This document shows positions 7,862 to 15,786 of a DNA stretch of 64,000 bases, piece after piece (the first letter of the stretch is position 1; every line of letters starts with the position of its first letter). Source of the stretch: Oscillospiraceae bacterium (GTDB lineage Bacteria; Bacillota; Clostridia; Oscillospirales; QAMX01). Position numbers and translations under genes: made by a program. Under the pieces are notes generated by a model that was given only the letters and a program-made list of their open reading frames with translations, did not search any database and was not told the origin of the DNA. The stretch covers positions 1 to 64,000 of the forward strand of contig SVMB01000009.1 in the NCBI GenBank assembly GCA_015067675.1, written 5' to 3'.

Positions 7862-9289
7862 TTAAAGGTATTTTTCAAGCTCCATAAAGCTGGGCGCGAT
7901 GTAGTCCCCGGCACTTCTGAGCAGCCGTCTCCACAGATCCTTCGCAGCCTTCGTGTCCGAACCGATGGGATAGGCCAGCAGCGCTTCGTAGAGATCCTTT
8001 GCATCGCCCGTACCGCAGGCGTGGGCAAGCATCGTCTGATGCACCGCCAGACTCGTCACCGTACCGTAGACACCCATCGGGACTTCCAGACCCGTAATCG
8101 GATGCAGACCGTCCTTGTCCACCGTGTGGGTAAACTCCATCGCAAGGCCCTTGGGAGCATTGACCACATTGCCGTCGTTGAGAGAGCTGACCGCCACACG
8201 GGTCTTTGCGATTCCCGCCAGACCGCAGAGAATCTTCACCTGCACGTCGCCCTTGTCCGTCACATGGAACACATGACGTGCAGGGTCACTCCAGGGGATC
8301 TCTTCTGTGGAAAGGGATGCAAAGTGGGCAAACTCTTCATTTGCCTTTGCACGGGAGGCAAGCCCCGCCGCACTTTCCGCCTCCAGCGTACGGGAACTGT
8401 TGAAGTTGAGGCCGTCGCCATTCACGTCCAGATGGAGCCGTGAGTAGCTCTGCACGGATTCCTCGTGGAAGAAATGGGCATAGCCGTCACCCTCGGTGGA
8501 GAAGAGCAGCGCATGACGGTTTTCATAGATCTCCACCAGCTTCTTCAGACCGTCAATCATGCGCGCGCTGACTCTGGGATCCTGATAAGACGGGAACTTG
8601 ATCTTCTCCGGCCAGTCAGGCGTGGAAGCCAGACGCCGGTCCAGCAGATCAAATACGTTTTCACCGTTCAGCGTACCGCGAACGATGAAGCTGAGGTGGT
8701 TGATACCCGCCACGTCCACATCGTAGCCGGGATCGTAGCGGTTGTCGCCGGTGATGATGCGGGTCAGGTCCCAGCCATGGTTGTTGTGACCTTCGCAGAT
8801 GCCGTAGCAGCGAATGGAGGTGAACTTGCGCACCATGGCGGAAAGAACACCCACGGGATTGGCAAAATCCAGCAGGATGGCATTGGGGCACATGACTTCC
8901 ATGCGGCGGGCCACGTTCATCAGGATCGGTGCGCCGCGCAGGGCAAGGAATGCACCGGGATAGGACACATTGTCCGAGCCGATGAAGCCGGATGCCCAGC
9001 CCAGCTCATTCTGCAGGTTCATCAGGCTCGCCGGACCCGCCAGCAGCGTCACGCTGACCAGATCCGCATCTTTAAGCGCCTCATCCAGCGTCAGTTTCCA
9101 GGAGATTTTGATGGGACAGGCCTTGTATTCCGGGCTCTTCATCAGCAGCGCCGCCATGTCAGCCGCACGCTGCTCGTTGAGATCGTAAAACCGCATCTCA
9201 CCGCCGTTTGCAAATACACCCTCACGCAGCGCGCTGCGGGAAGTTGCCAGAAGACGGTGTGCACCGCCGCCGATCATCGTAAAAATCAT
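7862..9289 (-). CDS. Glycoside hydrolase family 4 enzyme (NAD- and Mn-dependent)
   Basis: This is a 475-residue GH4 protein. GH4 enzymes cleave glycosides through NAD-dependent oxidation at C3 and need Mn2+. The N-terminus MIFTMIGGGAHRLL is the dinucleotide-binding strand and glycine loop. FANPVGVLSAMV and YGICEGHNN carry the family's Asn-Pro and metal-binding Cys, and VAGINHLSFI carries the metal-binding His. The motifs resemble the alpha-galactosidase/alpha-glucuronidase branch more than the 6-phospho-glucosidases, but I cannot settle the substrate. It lies 42 bp downstream of the ADP-ribosylglycohydrolase gene and is probably transcribed with it from 10717-10689. The enzyme is cytoplasmic. 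Confidence 0.88.
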   Translation of the reverse strand: MIFTMIGGGAHRLLATSRSALREGVFANGGEMRFYDLNEQRAADMAALLMKSPEYKACPIKISWKLTLDEALKDADLVSVTLLAGPASLMNLQNELGWASGFIGSDNVSYPGAFLALRGAPILMNVARRMEVMCPNAILLDFANPVGVLSAMVRKFTSIRCYGICEGHNNHGWDLTRIITGDNRYDPGYDVDVAGINHLSFIVRGTLNGENVFDLLDRRLASTPDWPEKIKFPSYQDPRVSARMIDGLKKLVEIYENRHALLFSTEGDGYAHFFHEESVQSYSRLHLDVNGDGLNFNSSRTLEAESAAGLASRAKANEEFAHFASLSTEEIPWSDPARHVFHVTDKGDVQVKILCGLAGIAKTRVAVSSLNDGNVVNAPKGLAMEFTHTVDKDGLHPITGLEVPMGVYGTVTSLAVHQTMLAHACGTGDAKDLYEALLAYPIGSDTKAAKDLWRRLLRSAGDYIAPSFMELEKYL

Positions 9290-9331
9290 AACCGTATCCT
9301 CCCTCTGTCAATGAGTATAATCAAAAAGCAA

Positions 9332-10651
9332 TTACTGCATCACTGCAATCGTGCGCTCCACCAGCTCATCCAGCGTCACAACCGTCGCGCCGTCGATGTT
9401 GGTGCGCAGCCCCTTCATAAACGGAGCCTCCCATTCTGCGGGAATACCGCGGTTGCGCAGACCTATAATCGAGCCCACCGTCGCGCCGTTGCAGTCGGTG
9501 TCAAAGGCCGCCTGAACCGCGAGGCAGATGCTCTTGCCGAAGTCGCCGTCGCCTTTCAGCAGCGCCATCGTCACGATCATGGCATTGGAATTGGTGTGGC
9601 ACCAGCCGTGACGGGACATTTCATCGTAGCAGCCGTGGATCTTTTCAATGATCGCCGCACCGTCAAGTCCTTCTGCCGCCCAGCCGCGCACCATGTCCAC
9701 ATCCCGGCGCAGACGTGACTTTTCCGGGATCTGTGCAAGACCCGCGTCGATGATCTCGTTGATATCGTCGGTCACGGCAGCAGCCGCCAGCATCGCTGCA
9801 ACGAACATTTCACCGTAGATGCCGTTCTTAACATGGGAGATGGAAGCGTCCCGCCAGGCCATTTCGGCCGCCAGTGCGGGATTACCGGGATTGATGTAGC
9901 CAAAGAAGTCGCCGCGGATCTGCGCGCCGATCCATTCACGACATGGATTTCGGAAAGAGGCCGTTTCGGGAGGCATCATTCCCATCATCGCATTGCGGTA
10001 AGCAATGCGCTCGGCGGTACAGGTAGTCGATGCCGGCAGATAGCGTCCCCAGGCATCCATCACATCGTCGGGAGTAAAATCACGTCCCCAGTTTTCCAGA
10101 AGCACCATGCCGAGCGTTGTGTAGTTGGTATCGTCGTCGGAAGGCGAGATGCCGTCTACCTTGTCCGCCCAGCAGCGGTCAGGGTTGTATCCGTCGAATC
10201 CCGGCTCCATCTCGCAGGCGCGGATGTACTTGTGCATGGGATAATTGCCGCAGGCTTTGAGCAGCGGATATAACGCCGGACGCCGGAGACCTTCAACAGG
10301 CTTGCCCAGCAGGCAGCCTGCAATGCGGCCGGCCCATGCGCCGCGAATCGCCGCCGGATCTGCCGACGCAGGCGTATACACCTTTGCATTTTCCGGGCAG
10401 CAGGCGCGAATCCCTTCCAGTGTCGAGGGCTCCACATACGGATAGTCCGGACTCACGGGAATGGCCAGCATTTCCTCACCGATGCGCACCGCTTCCTTTT
10501 CAAGGGACGGCGTCCAGTGCGCTGCCGCCTTTTCGGAAATCTCGCGGCAGCGCGCCTCATAGACATGCACATCGCGGCCCTCGTCGCGGCACTGCTCCCA
10601 TTCGTTGATCAGATCTTTTGCATATCGAAGATACGTATGAATCGCACCCAT
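9332..10651 (-). CDS. ADP-ribosylglycohydrolase (DraG/ARH) family protein
   Basis: The 439-residue protein has the ARH fold. GAWAGRIAGCLLGKPVEG opens the domain after an N-terminal helical extension of about 110 residues. SPSDDDTNYTTLGM supplies the first aspartate cluster for the Mg2+ pair, and FDTDCNGATVGSI supplies the last. Family members remove ADP-ribose from proteins or related adducts, but many in gut bacteria sit in sugar-use loci. Here it is co-transcribed with a GH4 enzyme, so a role on a sugar or nucleoside adduct is as likely as protein de-ADP-ribosylation (inference). ATG 10651 is preferred to 10657 because GGAGG is 9 bases away and not 3. Confidence 0.85.
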   Translation of the reverse strand: MGAIHTYLRYAKDLINEWEQCRDEGRDVHVYEARCREISEKAAAHWTPSLEKEAVRIGEEMLAIPVSPDYPYVEPSTLEGIRACCPENAKVYTPASADPAAIRGAWAGRIAGCLLGKPVEGLRRPALYPLLKACGNYPMHKYIRACEMEPGFDGYNPDRCWADKVDGISPSDDDTNYTTLGMVLLENWGRDFTPDDVMDAWGRYLPASTTCTAERIAYRNAMMGMMPPETASFRNPCREWIGAQIRGDFFGYINPGNPALAAEMAWRDASISHVKNGIYGEMFVAAMLAAAAVTDDINEIIDAGLAQIPEKSRLRRDVDMVRGWAAEGLDGAAIIEKIHGCYDEMSRHGWCHTNSNAMIVTMALLKGDGDFGKSICLAVQAAFDTDCNGATVGSIIGLRNRGIPAEWEAPFMKGLRTNIDGATVVTLDELVERTIAVMQ

Positions 10652-10688
10652 TGTCATTTTCCTCCGTAATTGTCAGGATGTTGCTTTC

Positions 10689-10717
10689 ATATTAGCATGA
10701 TGCCGGTGGATTGTCAA
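10689..10717 (-). promoter_or_regulatory. Promoter of the ARH-GH4 operon
   Basis: Minus strand TTGACA (10717-10712), 17-bp spacer, TAATAT (10694-10689). Confidence 0.75.
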
Positions 10718-10771
10718 CAAAAACAGTGCGTTCCGCAGGAGTTTTTTCGTACACCTCATCCATTTTCCGTG

Positions 10772-11581
10772 TCATCGCACGTACTCTCTGGGAGGCTTTC
10801 CCGTGAGCTGTTTGAACTGCCTGCTGAAATAGTAGATATCCCGGTAGCCCAGATGGGCAGCCGCTTCCGAAACGTTCATTTCCCCTGACAACAGCAGATC
10901 CTTCGCCTTCTCAATGCGTACCATCGCCTGATACTGCACCGCCGTCATACCCACAATCTGCCGGAACAGCATCCGGAAATGGCTCGGACTGCACCGCGTC
11001 ATCGCCGCCAGTTCTTCCACCATAAAGCTTTCGGCATAATGCTCCTGAATGTGCTGCCGCACCCGCTCGATTGCCAGATAATGCGCAGAATCCACCTTCG
11101 ATGCATCGGCAAGCTGTATAAGCTCCCATATGATCTGTTCCAGCAGCGCCCGGCACTTGAGCAGATACGCCGACTGCTTGCCCACCCATGTGCTTTCCAG
11201 CTCCTGAAACAGCGTTCGAACCGCCCCCGGGGTCTGCCGGGCAACCATGGGAAGCTCCGCGAGCTGTATTCGGGTCTGCTCATCCGGAAACGTGATTGAA
11301 AAGTTCACAGTAATGAAGCTCCAGGGATTTTCCGGAACGCTGTGGGCAAACCGCGGCGTTTCAGGGCTGAACAGCAGTACATCCCCGCCGCTGACCCGCA
11401 GCTCCTGTGGCTGTTCTCCCGACAGATGGTAGATTGCCTCTCCCTGCAGCGCCATACAGAGCACGTAATTGCAGGGACTTCCTTTCAGCTCGAGCTTCCA
11501 TCCTGCATTCGGCGTGCGCTTGACCACATTGAAGATTCTGTTTACCGACACATCAAATCCCGCATCCGGTCCTTTGCTCAT
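10772..11581 (-). CDS. AraC family transcriptional regulator
   Basis: The 269-residue protein has an N-terminal cupin-like sensor (about residues 10-140, with the strand GDVLLFSPETPRFAH) and a C-terminal double HTH (about 165-269). The second HTH carries the family signature AAAHLGYRDIYYFSRQFKQLTG, ending GKPPREYVR. Such regulators usually activate sugar-use genes on binding an effector. It is divergent from the SDR-heparinase-GH105 operon, whose promoter has a poor -35 box as expected for an activated promoter, so this operon is the likely target. The start has AAGGAGAA upstream. Confidence 0.9.
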   Translation of the reverse strand: MSKGPDAGFDVSVNRIFNVVKRTPNAGWKLELKGSPCNYVLCMALQGEAIYHLSGEQPQELRVSGGDVLLFSPETPRFAHSVPENPWSFITVNFSITFPDEQTRIQLAELPMVARQTPGAVRTLFQELESTWVGKQSAYLLKCRALLEQIIWELIQLADASKVDSAHYLAIERVRQHIQEHYAESFMVEELAAMTRCSPSHFRMLFRQIVGMTAVQYQAMVRIEKAKDLLLSGEMNVSEAAAHLGYRDIYYFSRQFKQLTGKPPREYVR

Positions 11582-11661
11582 TGTTATTCTCCTTCCGTAT
11601 CAATCAGATTCTCCAAATACCGTCCCGCTCTTTATTTGCATTTTCACACTTTCTTTTTCTC

Positions 11662-11690
11662 ATATTATCAACAAATTCACTCTTTGTCAA
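11662..11690 (-). promoter_or_regulatory. Promoter of the AraC regulator
   Basis: Minus strand TTGACA (11690-11685), 17-bp spacer, TAATAT (11667-11662). Confidence 0.75.
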
Positions 11691-11766
11691 CATGTGCTCT
11701 TCTTTTCTTCGTCTCCGGGTGCTTTTCAAAACCGTCAGATCGTGCAAATATCCATCAAATCCTCTA

Positions 11767-11795
11767 TGGTATCTGTCCGTCGATGCTTTTACAAT
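11767..11795 (+). promoter_or_regulatory. Weak, probably activator-dependent promoter of the SDR-heparinase-GH105 operon
   Basis: TACAAT (11790-11795) is a good -10, but the -35 position (TGGTAT) does not match consensus. This would fit activation by the divergent AraC protein. ATGGTAT here and ATACCAT at about 11813 form a spaced inverted repeat that could bear on regulation. Confidence 0.45.
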
Positions 11796-11836
11796 AGAAG
11801 TAAACCAACCAAATACCATCAAGGAGGTTCTTTACC

Positions 11837-12541
11837 ATGAAAACTGTTGTCATCACCGGCGCTGCCGGCGGTATGGGTGTTGCCCTCTGCCATCGTCTGG
11901 CCAAGGCAGGCATCAATCTCGCCCTCTGCTCCCATTCTGCCGAGCGTCTCGAGGCGCTGGCAAAAGACCTGACCGCGACCTATGGCATCAAGGTCACCTA
12001 CGCCGCCTTTGAAATCTACGAAGAAGCCGCCGTCAAGGCTTTCTTTGATTCCGCTGCTGCCGAGCTCGGCAATTTCGACGCCCTCGTCAACCTCGCCGGC
12101 CTCTCCATCCCCACCAAGATGGAAACCGTCACCGAAGAGGACTTCGACCGCATGATCGACGTCAACGTTAAGGGTACCCTCTTTGCCTCCAAGCACTATG
12201 CCCTGCACGCCTATGAAGAGGGCGGCCTCATCATCAACGTCGGCAGCATGGCAGCCCGCCGCGCCAACGGCAATGCGCCTCTCTACTGCACCGCCAAGAG
12301 CGCCCTCAACATGATGGCCTCTGCCATGCAGATCCAGCTTGCCCAGCGCAACATCCGCGTTACCACCCTCAATCCCGGCGGCGCCGATACGCCCTTCTGG
12401 GGAACCCGTCAGGTCGACCGCTCCAAGTTCCTCAGCGCCGACGATGTGGTGGACGTCATCGAGTTCACTCTCAACCATCCCCGTATGGTCATCCACTCTG
12501 TGGACTTCGAGTCTGCCGCCACCGTTCCTGCCACCAAGTAA
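11837..12541 (+). CDS. Short-chain dehydrogenase/reductase (SDR)
   Basis: The 234-residue protein is a classical SDR. It has the nucleotide-binding TGAAGGMG (residues 7-14), LVNLAG in the NAG position, a catalytic Ser in INVGSMAA, and YCTAKSALN with the YxxxK pair near residue 153. It uses NAD(P)H to interconvert an alcohol and a ketone. It is the first gene of an operon with a heparinase II/III-like enzyme and a GH105 enzyme, so it may act on the unsaturated or keto uronate products of those enzymes (inference). An AAGGAGG site precedes the ATG. Confidence 0.9.
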   Translation: MKTVVITGAAGGMGVALCHRLAKAGINLALCSHSAERLEALAKDLTATYGIKVTYAAFEIYEEAAVKAFFDSAAAELGNFDALVNLAGLSIPTKMETVTEEDFDRMIDVNVKGTLFASKHYALHAYEEGGLIINVGSMAARRANGNAPLYCTAKSALNMMASAMQIQLAQRNIRVTTLNPGGADTPFWGTRQVDRSKFLSADDVVDVIEFTLNHPRMVIHSVDFESAATVPATK

Positions 12542-12585
12542 GCTGAAATCCGATCCCGTTCGGATATCCAAAGAAAGGACAAATC

Positions 12586-14634
12586 ATGAGCCTTTTTTAT
12601 ACCGAAGCAGAGCTCTCCCGCCTGAAAAACGCCGCTCCCGGTTCCCGTCAGGCCAGACTTTACGCCGCACTGCGTGCGCGTACCCTGCGTAATACCGCCG
12701 AGGACACCTGGGTTCAGTCCGGTGACACCCAGGAGTGGTATCATCTGTGCTGGGAACGCATGGCGGATGCAGCCTTTGTCTGGGCAATGGAAGGCGGTGA
12801 AGCCCTGGGCCAGTGGATTCATAACCGTACCATGGACACCGTCCGTCTGGACATCGATGCCTGGATCGGTCCCTGGTACCGTAACCGCCAGTATGCCGAG
12901 CCCACCGGTGCACTGGAAAGTGCCCACATCACCATCGCTGTCTGCGAGGCCTACGAAAACGCCCGTGCGCTCTTCACTGCCGATGAGCAGGCCGAAATCC
13001 TCACCGCACTGCGTGAAAAGGGTCTGCCGCTGTGCATGCGCTACGCCCATTACATCGACAATAAAAAAGCCGTTATGAACTGGCATGCCGTACTTTTGAA
13101 CGGCTACGCCACCGCCGCCGTCGTCCTCGGAGACCGCGAAGCCATCGCAGATGCCCATCGGCTTTCCAAAGTCACCGCGCAGATGTACAACATCGACTCC
13201 TACGCTGAAAGCGTCCAGTATTCAAACTACGCTTCCATCGCCCAGAGCCACCTCAACGAACTCCTGCTGCGTTCCGGCCACATCCCGCAGGATGAGCTCA
13301 CCCTCGACTGCTACACCCGTCTCATGCAGTGGTATGCCTACAGCTACCTCTATCAGAAAGAGCTGCCGAGCATTGGCGGTACGGCGCCCCGCACCATCAA
13401 CTTCGGTGACTCCGCCGCCGCGTTCCGTCCCTCCGGCGACGTGCTGGCGCAGGTTGCCGTGCGTATGAAGGATTCTTTCCCCACGGAAGCAGCGCTTGCC
13501 TCCTGGCTCTTTGCCGAAACCTACTCAGAGCCGGAAATCGGCCCCGATGAGCTTGCCACCTTCGGCTTCTTTAACCAGTACGGTTATCTCACCGTGCTCA
13601 TGGAACCGGATATGACCGCTCCAAAGTCTCCGGCCGAGCTTTCCCTGCCGCTTGACCGCCGTTTTGCCTGCGGCCATATCATCGCCCGCGACCGCTGGGA
13701 ACAGCCCCGGACCACCATCGCGCTCTCTGCCGGATACGATCCTTATAACACCACCGCACATCGTCATCATGACCAGAACAGCTTCCAGCTCATCGTTGAC
13801 GGCGAGCGCATGCTCATCGACCCCGGCCATTGCTGCTACCGCCTGCATACGCAGGCCGCATCCAAGGCAGAACTTGCTCATAACACGATCTCCATCGAGG
13901 CTTTCAGTGAAGCTCCTGTCAAAGGCCACGGGAATATGCCGCCCCAGGGCAGTATGATCGCCCAGCAGCTGGTTCGCGGTTCCCTGTATCAGCCCGCAGA
14001 ACCCATGAACCGCCTGCTCATCAACGAGACCTTCGGCGATACCCGCGTCATCGTCTCCGACGCCGCCGCGCTCTATGGCGAACCTATCCGTCGTGCCCTG
14101 CGCATCTGGATCTGGACGCTGCCGGATATGATCTTCGTCGCCGACGTGGTCACCTCCGACGAACCCGTGTCTCTGTGGTCCCATTTTGCCCTCAATAACC
14201 GCGACGGCAAACTCGACGCCCACGTTTATAACGATCACCGACTGGTGTTCCGCCGCCACGGTCGTGCCATCAAGCTTTTTGAGGCCGCATCCTGGGCAGA
14301 CGGTGAGCTTATCCCCTCCGAGCTCAATTTCGACTGGGGTTATGTCCATGATTTCTACCACCCGCTGGCCAATCAGGCAGGTCAGGGCCGTGAAGGTTCC
14401 GCACTCATCTATAACTGGCGCTGCCCCAAGTATGCCCGCGAGCATCTGCGCATCCATACCATCGCCGTTTCCGATTCCAAAGCCATCCGCGGCTACCATG
14501 TCCGTGAAAAAGAGGACGGCTTTATCCGCATCGAGGCGCCCGATCACGAAAACTACATCGATCTGCGCCTGGCTTCCGACTCCTTCACCGTCCGCCGCTC
14601 CGGTGTCGGTGAGCGTACCTATTCTTTAGACTAA
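12586..14634 (+). CDS. Heparinase II/III family polysaccharide lyase-like protein
   Basis: The 682-residue protein has an alpha/alpha-toroid N-terminal half (about 1-350, with DTWVQSGDTQEWYHLCWERM) and a C-terminal beta-sandwich. The latter contains HRHHDQNSFQLIVDGERMLIDPG, the hallmark of heparinase II/III-like lyases, with His and Asp that commonly bind metal or stabilise the sheet. These enzymes cleave uronic-acid glycans by beta-elimination, leaving unsaturated uronyl ends. No signal peptide is present, so it would act on imported oligosaccharides. The downstream GH105 gene encodes the enzyme type that removes exactly such unsaturated ends, which supports a shared pathway. It starts 44 bp after the SDR gene. 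Confidence 0.85.
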   Translation: MSLFYTEAELSRLKNAAPGSRQARLYAALRARTLRNTAEDTWVQSGDTQEWYHLCWERMADAAFVWAMEGGEALGQWIHNRTMDTVRLDIDAWIGPWYRNRQYAEPTGALESAHITIAVCEAYENARALFTADEQAEILTALREKGLPLCMRYAHYIDNKKAVMNWHAVLLNGYATAAVVLGDREAIADAHRLSKVTAQMYNIDSYAESVQYSNYASIAQSHLNELLLRSGHIPQDELTLDCYTRLMQWYAYSYLYQKELPSIGGTAPRTINFGDSAAAFRPSGDVLAQVAVRMKDSFPTEAALASWLFAETYSEPEIGPDELATFGFFNQYGYLTVLMEPDMTAPKSPAELSLPLDRRFACGHIIARDRWEQPRTTIALSAGYDPYNTTAHRHHDQNSFQLIVDGERMLIDPGHCCYRLHTQAASKAELAHNTISIEAFSEAPVKGHGNMPPQGSMIAQQLVRGSLYQPAEPMNRLLINETFGDTRVIVSDAAALYGEPIRRALRIWIWTLPDMIFVADVVTSDEPVSLWSHFALNNRDGKLDAHVYNDHRLVFRRHGRAIKLFEAASWADGELIPSELNFDWGYVHDFYHPLANQAGQGREGSALIYNWRCPKYAREHLRIHTIAVSDSKAIRGYHVREKEDGFIRIEAPDHENYIDLRLASDSFTVRRSGVGERTYSLD

Positions 14635-14660
14635 ATCCACACTGTTCAGGAGGAATCAAC

Positions 14661-15704
14661 ATGACTTCTCAGGAAAAAGTTCAGCTTTCCAAGGACGTAT
14701 TTGCCCATTATGAGGCTAAAGTTCCGGTAATCAAGCATTACTACGGCATTCTCTCCATGCTCGGTGCCCTCAAGACCGCCGAGGTCACGGGCGACACCGC
14801 CTATATTGAAAAAATCGTCGCCATGCTCGAAAAGTTCCCCGAAGGAATCGAGCATCCCCGCTATAATTTCCCCAGCTACCTCATCGGCGGCAACGCCCGC
14901 GCCTACGCACTCTTCAAGGGTTACATGACCGACGACCGTACGAAGGCTCTCGTGCGTGAGTACGCCGAGGAGTTCATGACCGCGCCCCGCGACCGTGACG
15001 GCGTGCTCAAGAGCCCCTTTGTCAATCCCCGCGAGCTTATCTGGATTGACGTTGCCACCGCCGTCACCCCCTATCTGCTCTACGCCGGTCTTGCACTCAA
15101 CGAGCCTGCCTGGATTGACGAAGCGATTTTCCAGACCCTGAAGATGTACGATATCTTCCTTGATCCCGCCAACGGCCTGCTGCATCAGACCAAGGGAGAG
15201 ATCGCCCAGGGCGTCATCACCGAGGATCACTGGGGCCGCGGCAACGGCTGGGGTTACTTCCCGCTGGCAGAGCTTGTACAGTATCTGCCCCAGGATCATC
15301 CCGAGTATCTGCGCGTCTGCGATTACTTCGGTCGTCACTCCTTTGCACTGCTCAAGTATCAGACCCGCCGCGGTCTCTGGTGCCAGGAAATCACCGACCT
15401 CAACTCCTACGAAGAAGCCTCCGGAACCGGCCTGATTCTGTACGGTTACGGCGTCGGACTGCGCATGAAGATGCTCAACCTCGGCTTCAAGGAACCCTTT
15501 GAAGAGGGCATCGAAGGAATGTGCCGCTGGTTCATCACGGAAGATAAGTGCATCAAAAACGTCTGTCCCGGCTGCCGTACTCCCGGCCGTGACCGACTCA
15601 AGGGCACCCTGCGCGCCTATACACAGCATATGCCGGTCACCGACGACCAGCACGGCTTTGGCCCGATTCAGCTCGCACTGGCAGAAGCTGCCCTTCACGA
15701 ATAA
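14661..15704 (+). CDS. Glycoside hydrolase family 105/88 (unsaturated uronyl hydrolase)
   Basis: The 347-residue protein is an alpha6/alpha6 barrel enzyme of the YteR/YesR type. Visible signatures are HYYGILSMLGALKTAEVTG near the N-terminus, ITEDHWGRGNGWGYFPLAEL (the WGRGNGW motif) near residue 195 and GLWCQEI with EEASGTGL further on. Known members hydrate the double bond of unsaturated galacturonyl or glucuronyl residues and so release them from disaccharides. It is cytoplasmic. It lies 26 bp after the heparinase-like lyase gene with an AGGAGG site, so it is translated from the same mRNA. The order lyase then unsaturated uronyl hydrolase is a coherent pathway. Confidence 0.9.
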   Translation: MTSQEKVQLSKDVFAHYEAKVPVIKHYYGILSMLGALKTAEVTGDTAYIEKIVAMLEKFPEGIEHPRYNFPSYLIGGNARAYALFKGYMTDDRTKALVREYAEEFMTAPRDRDGVLKSPFVNPRELIWIDVATAVTPYLLYAGLALNEPAWIDEAIFQTLKMYDIFLDPANGLLHQTKGEIAQGVITEDHWGRGNGWGYFPLAELVQYLPQDHPEYLRVCDYFGRHSFALLKYQTRRGLWCQEITDLNSYEEASGTGLILYGYGVGLRMKMLNLGFKEPFEEGIEGMCRWFITEDKCIKNVCPGCRTPGRDRLKGTLRAYTQHMPVTDDQHGFGPIQLALAEAALHE

Positions 15705-15727
15705 TCACGAACCTATATTCAAAGCAC

Positions 15728-15770
15728 AAAGCGGCCGCCGCAAAACCTGGTGTTTGCGGCGGCCGCCTTT
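15728..15770. terminator. Bidirectional terminator between convergent operons
   Basis: AAAGCGGCCGCCGCAAA pairs with TTTGCGGCGGCCGC...TTT around an 8-base loop. A/T flanks on both sides allow use in either direction. Confidence 0.8.
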
Positions 15771-15786
15771 CATTTATATGCTGTTG

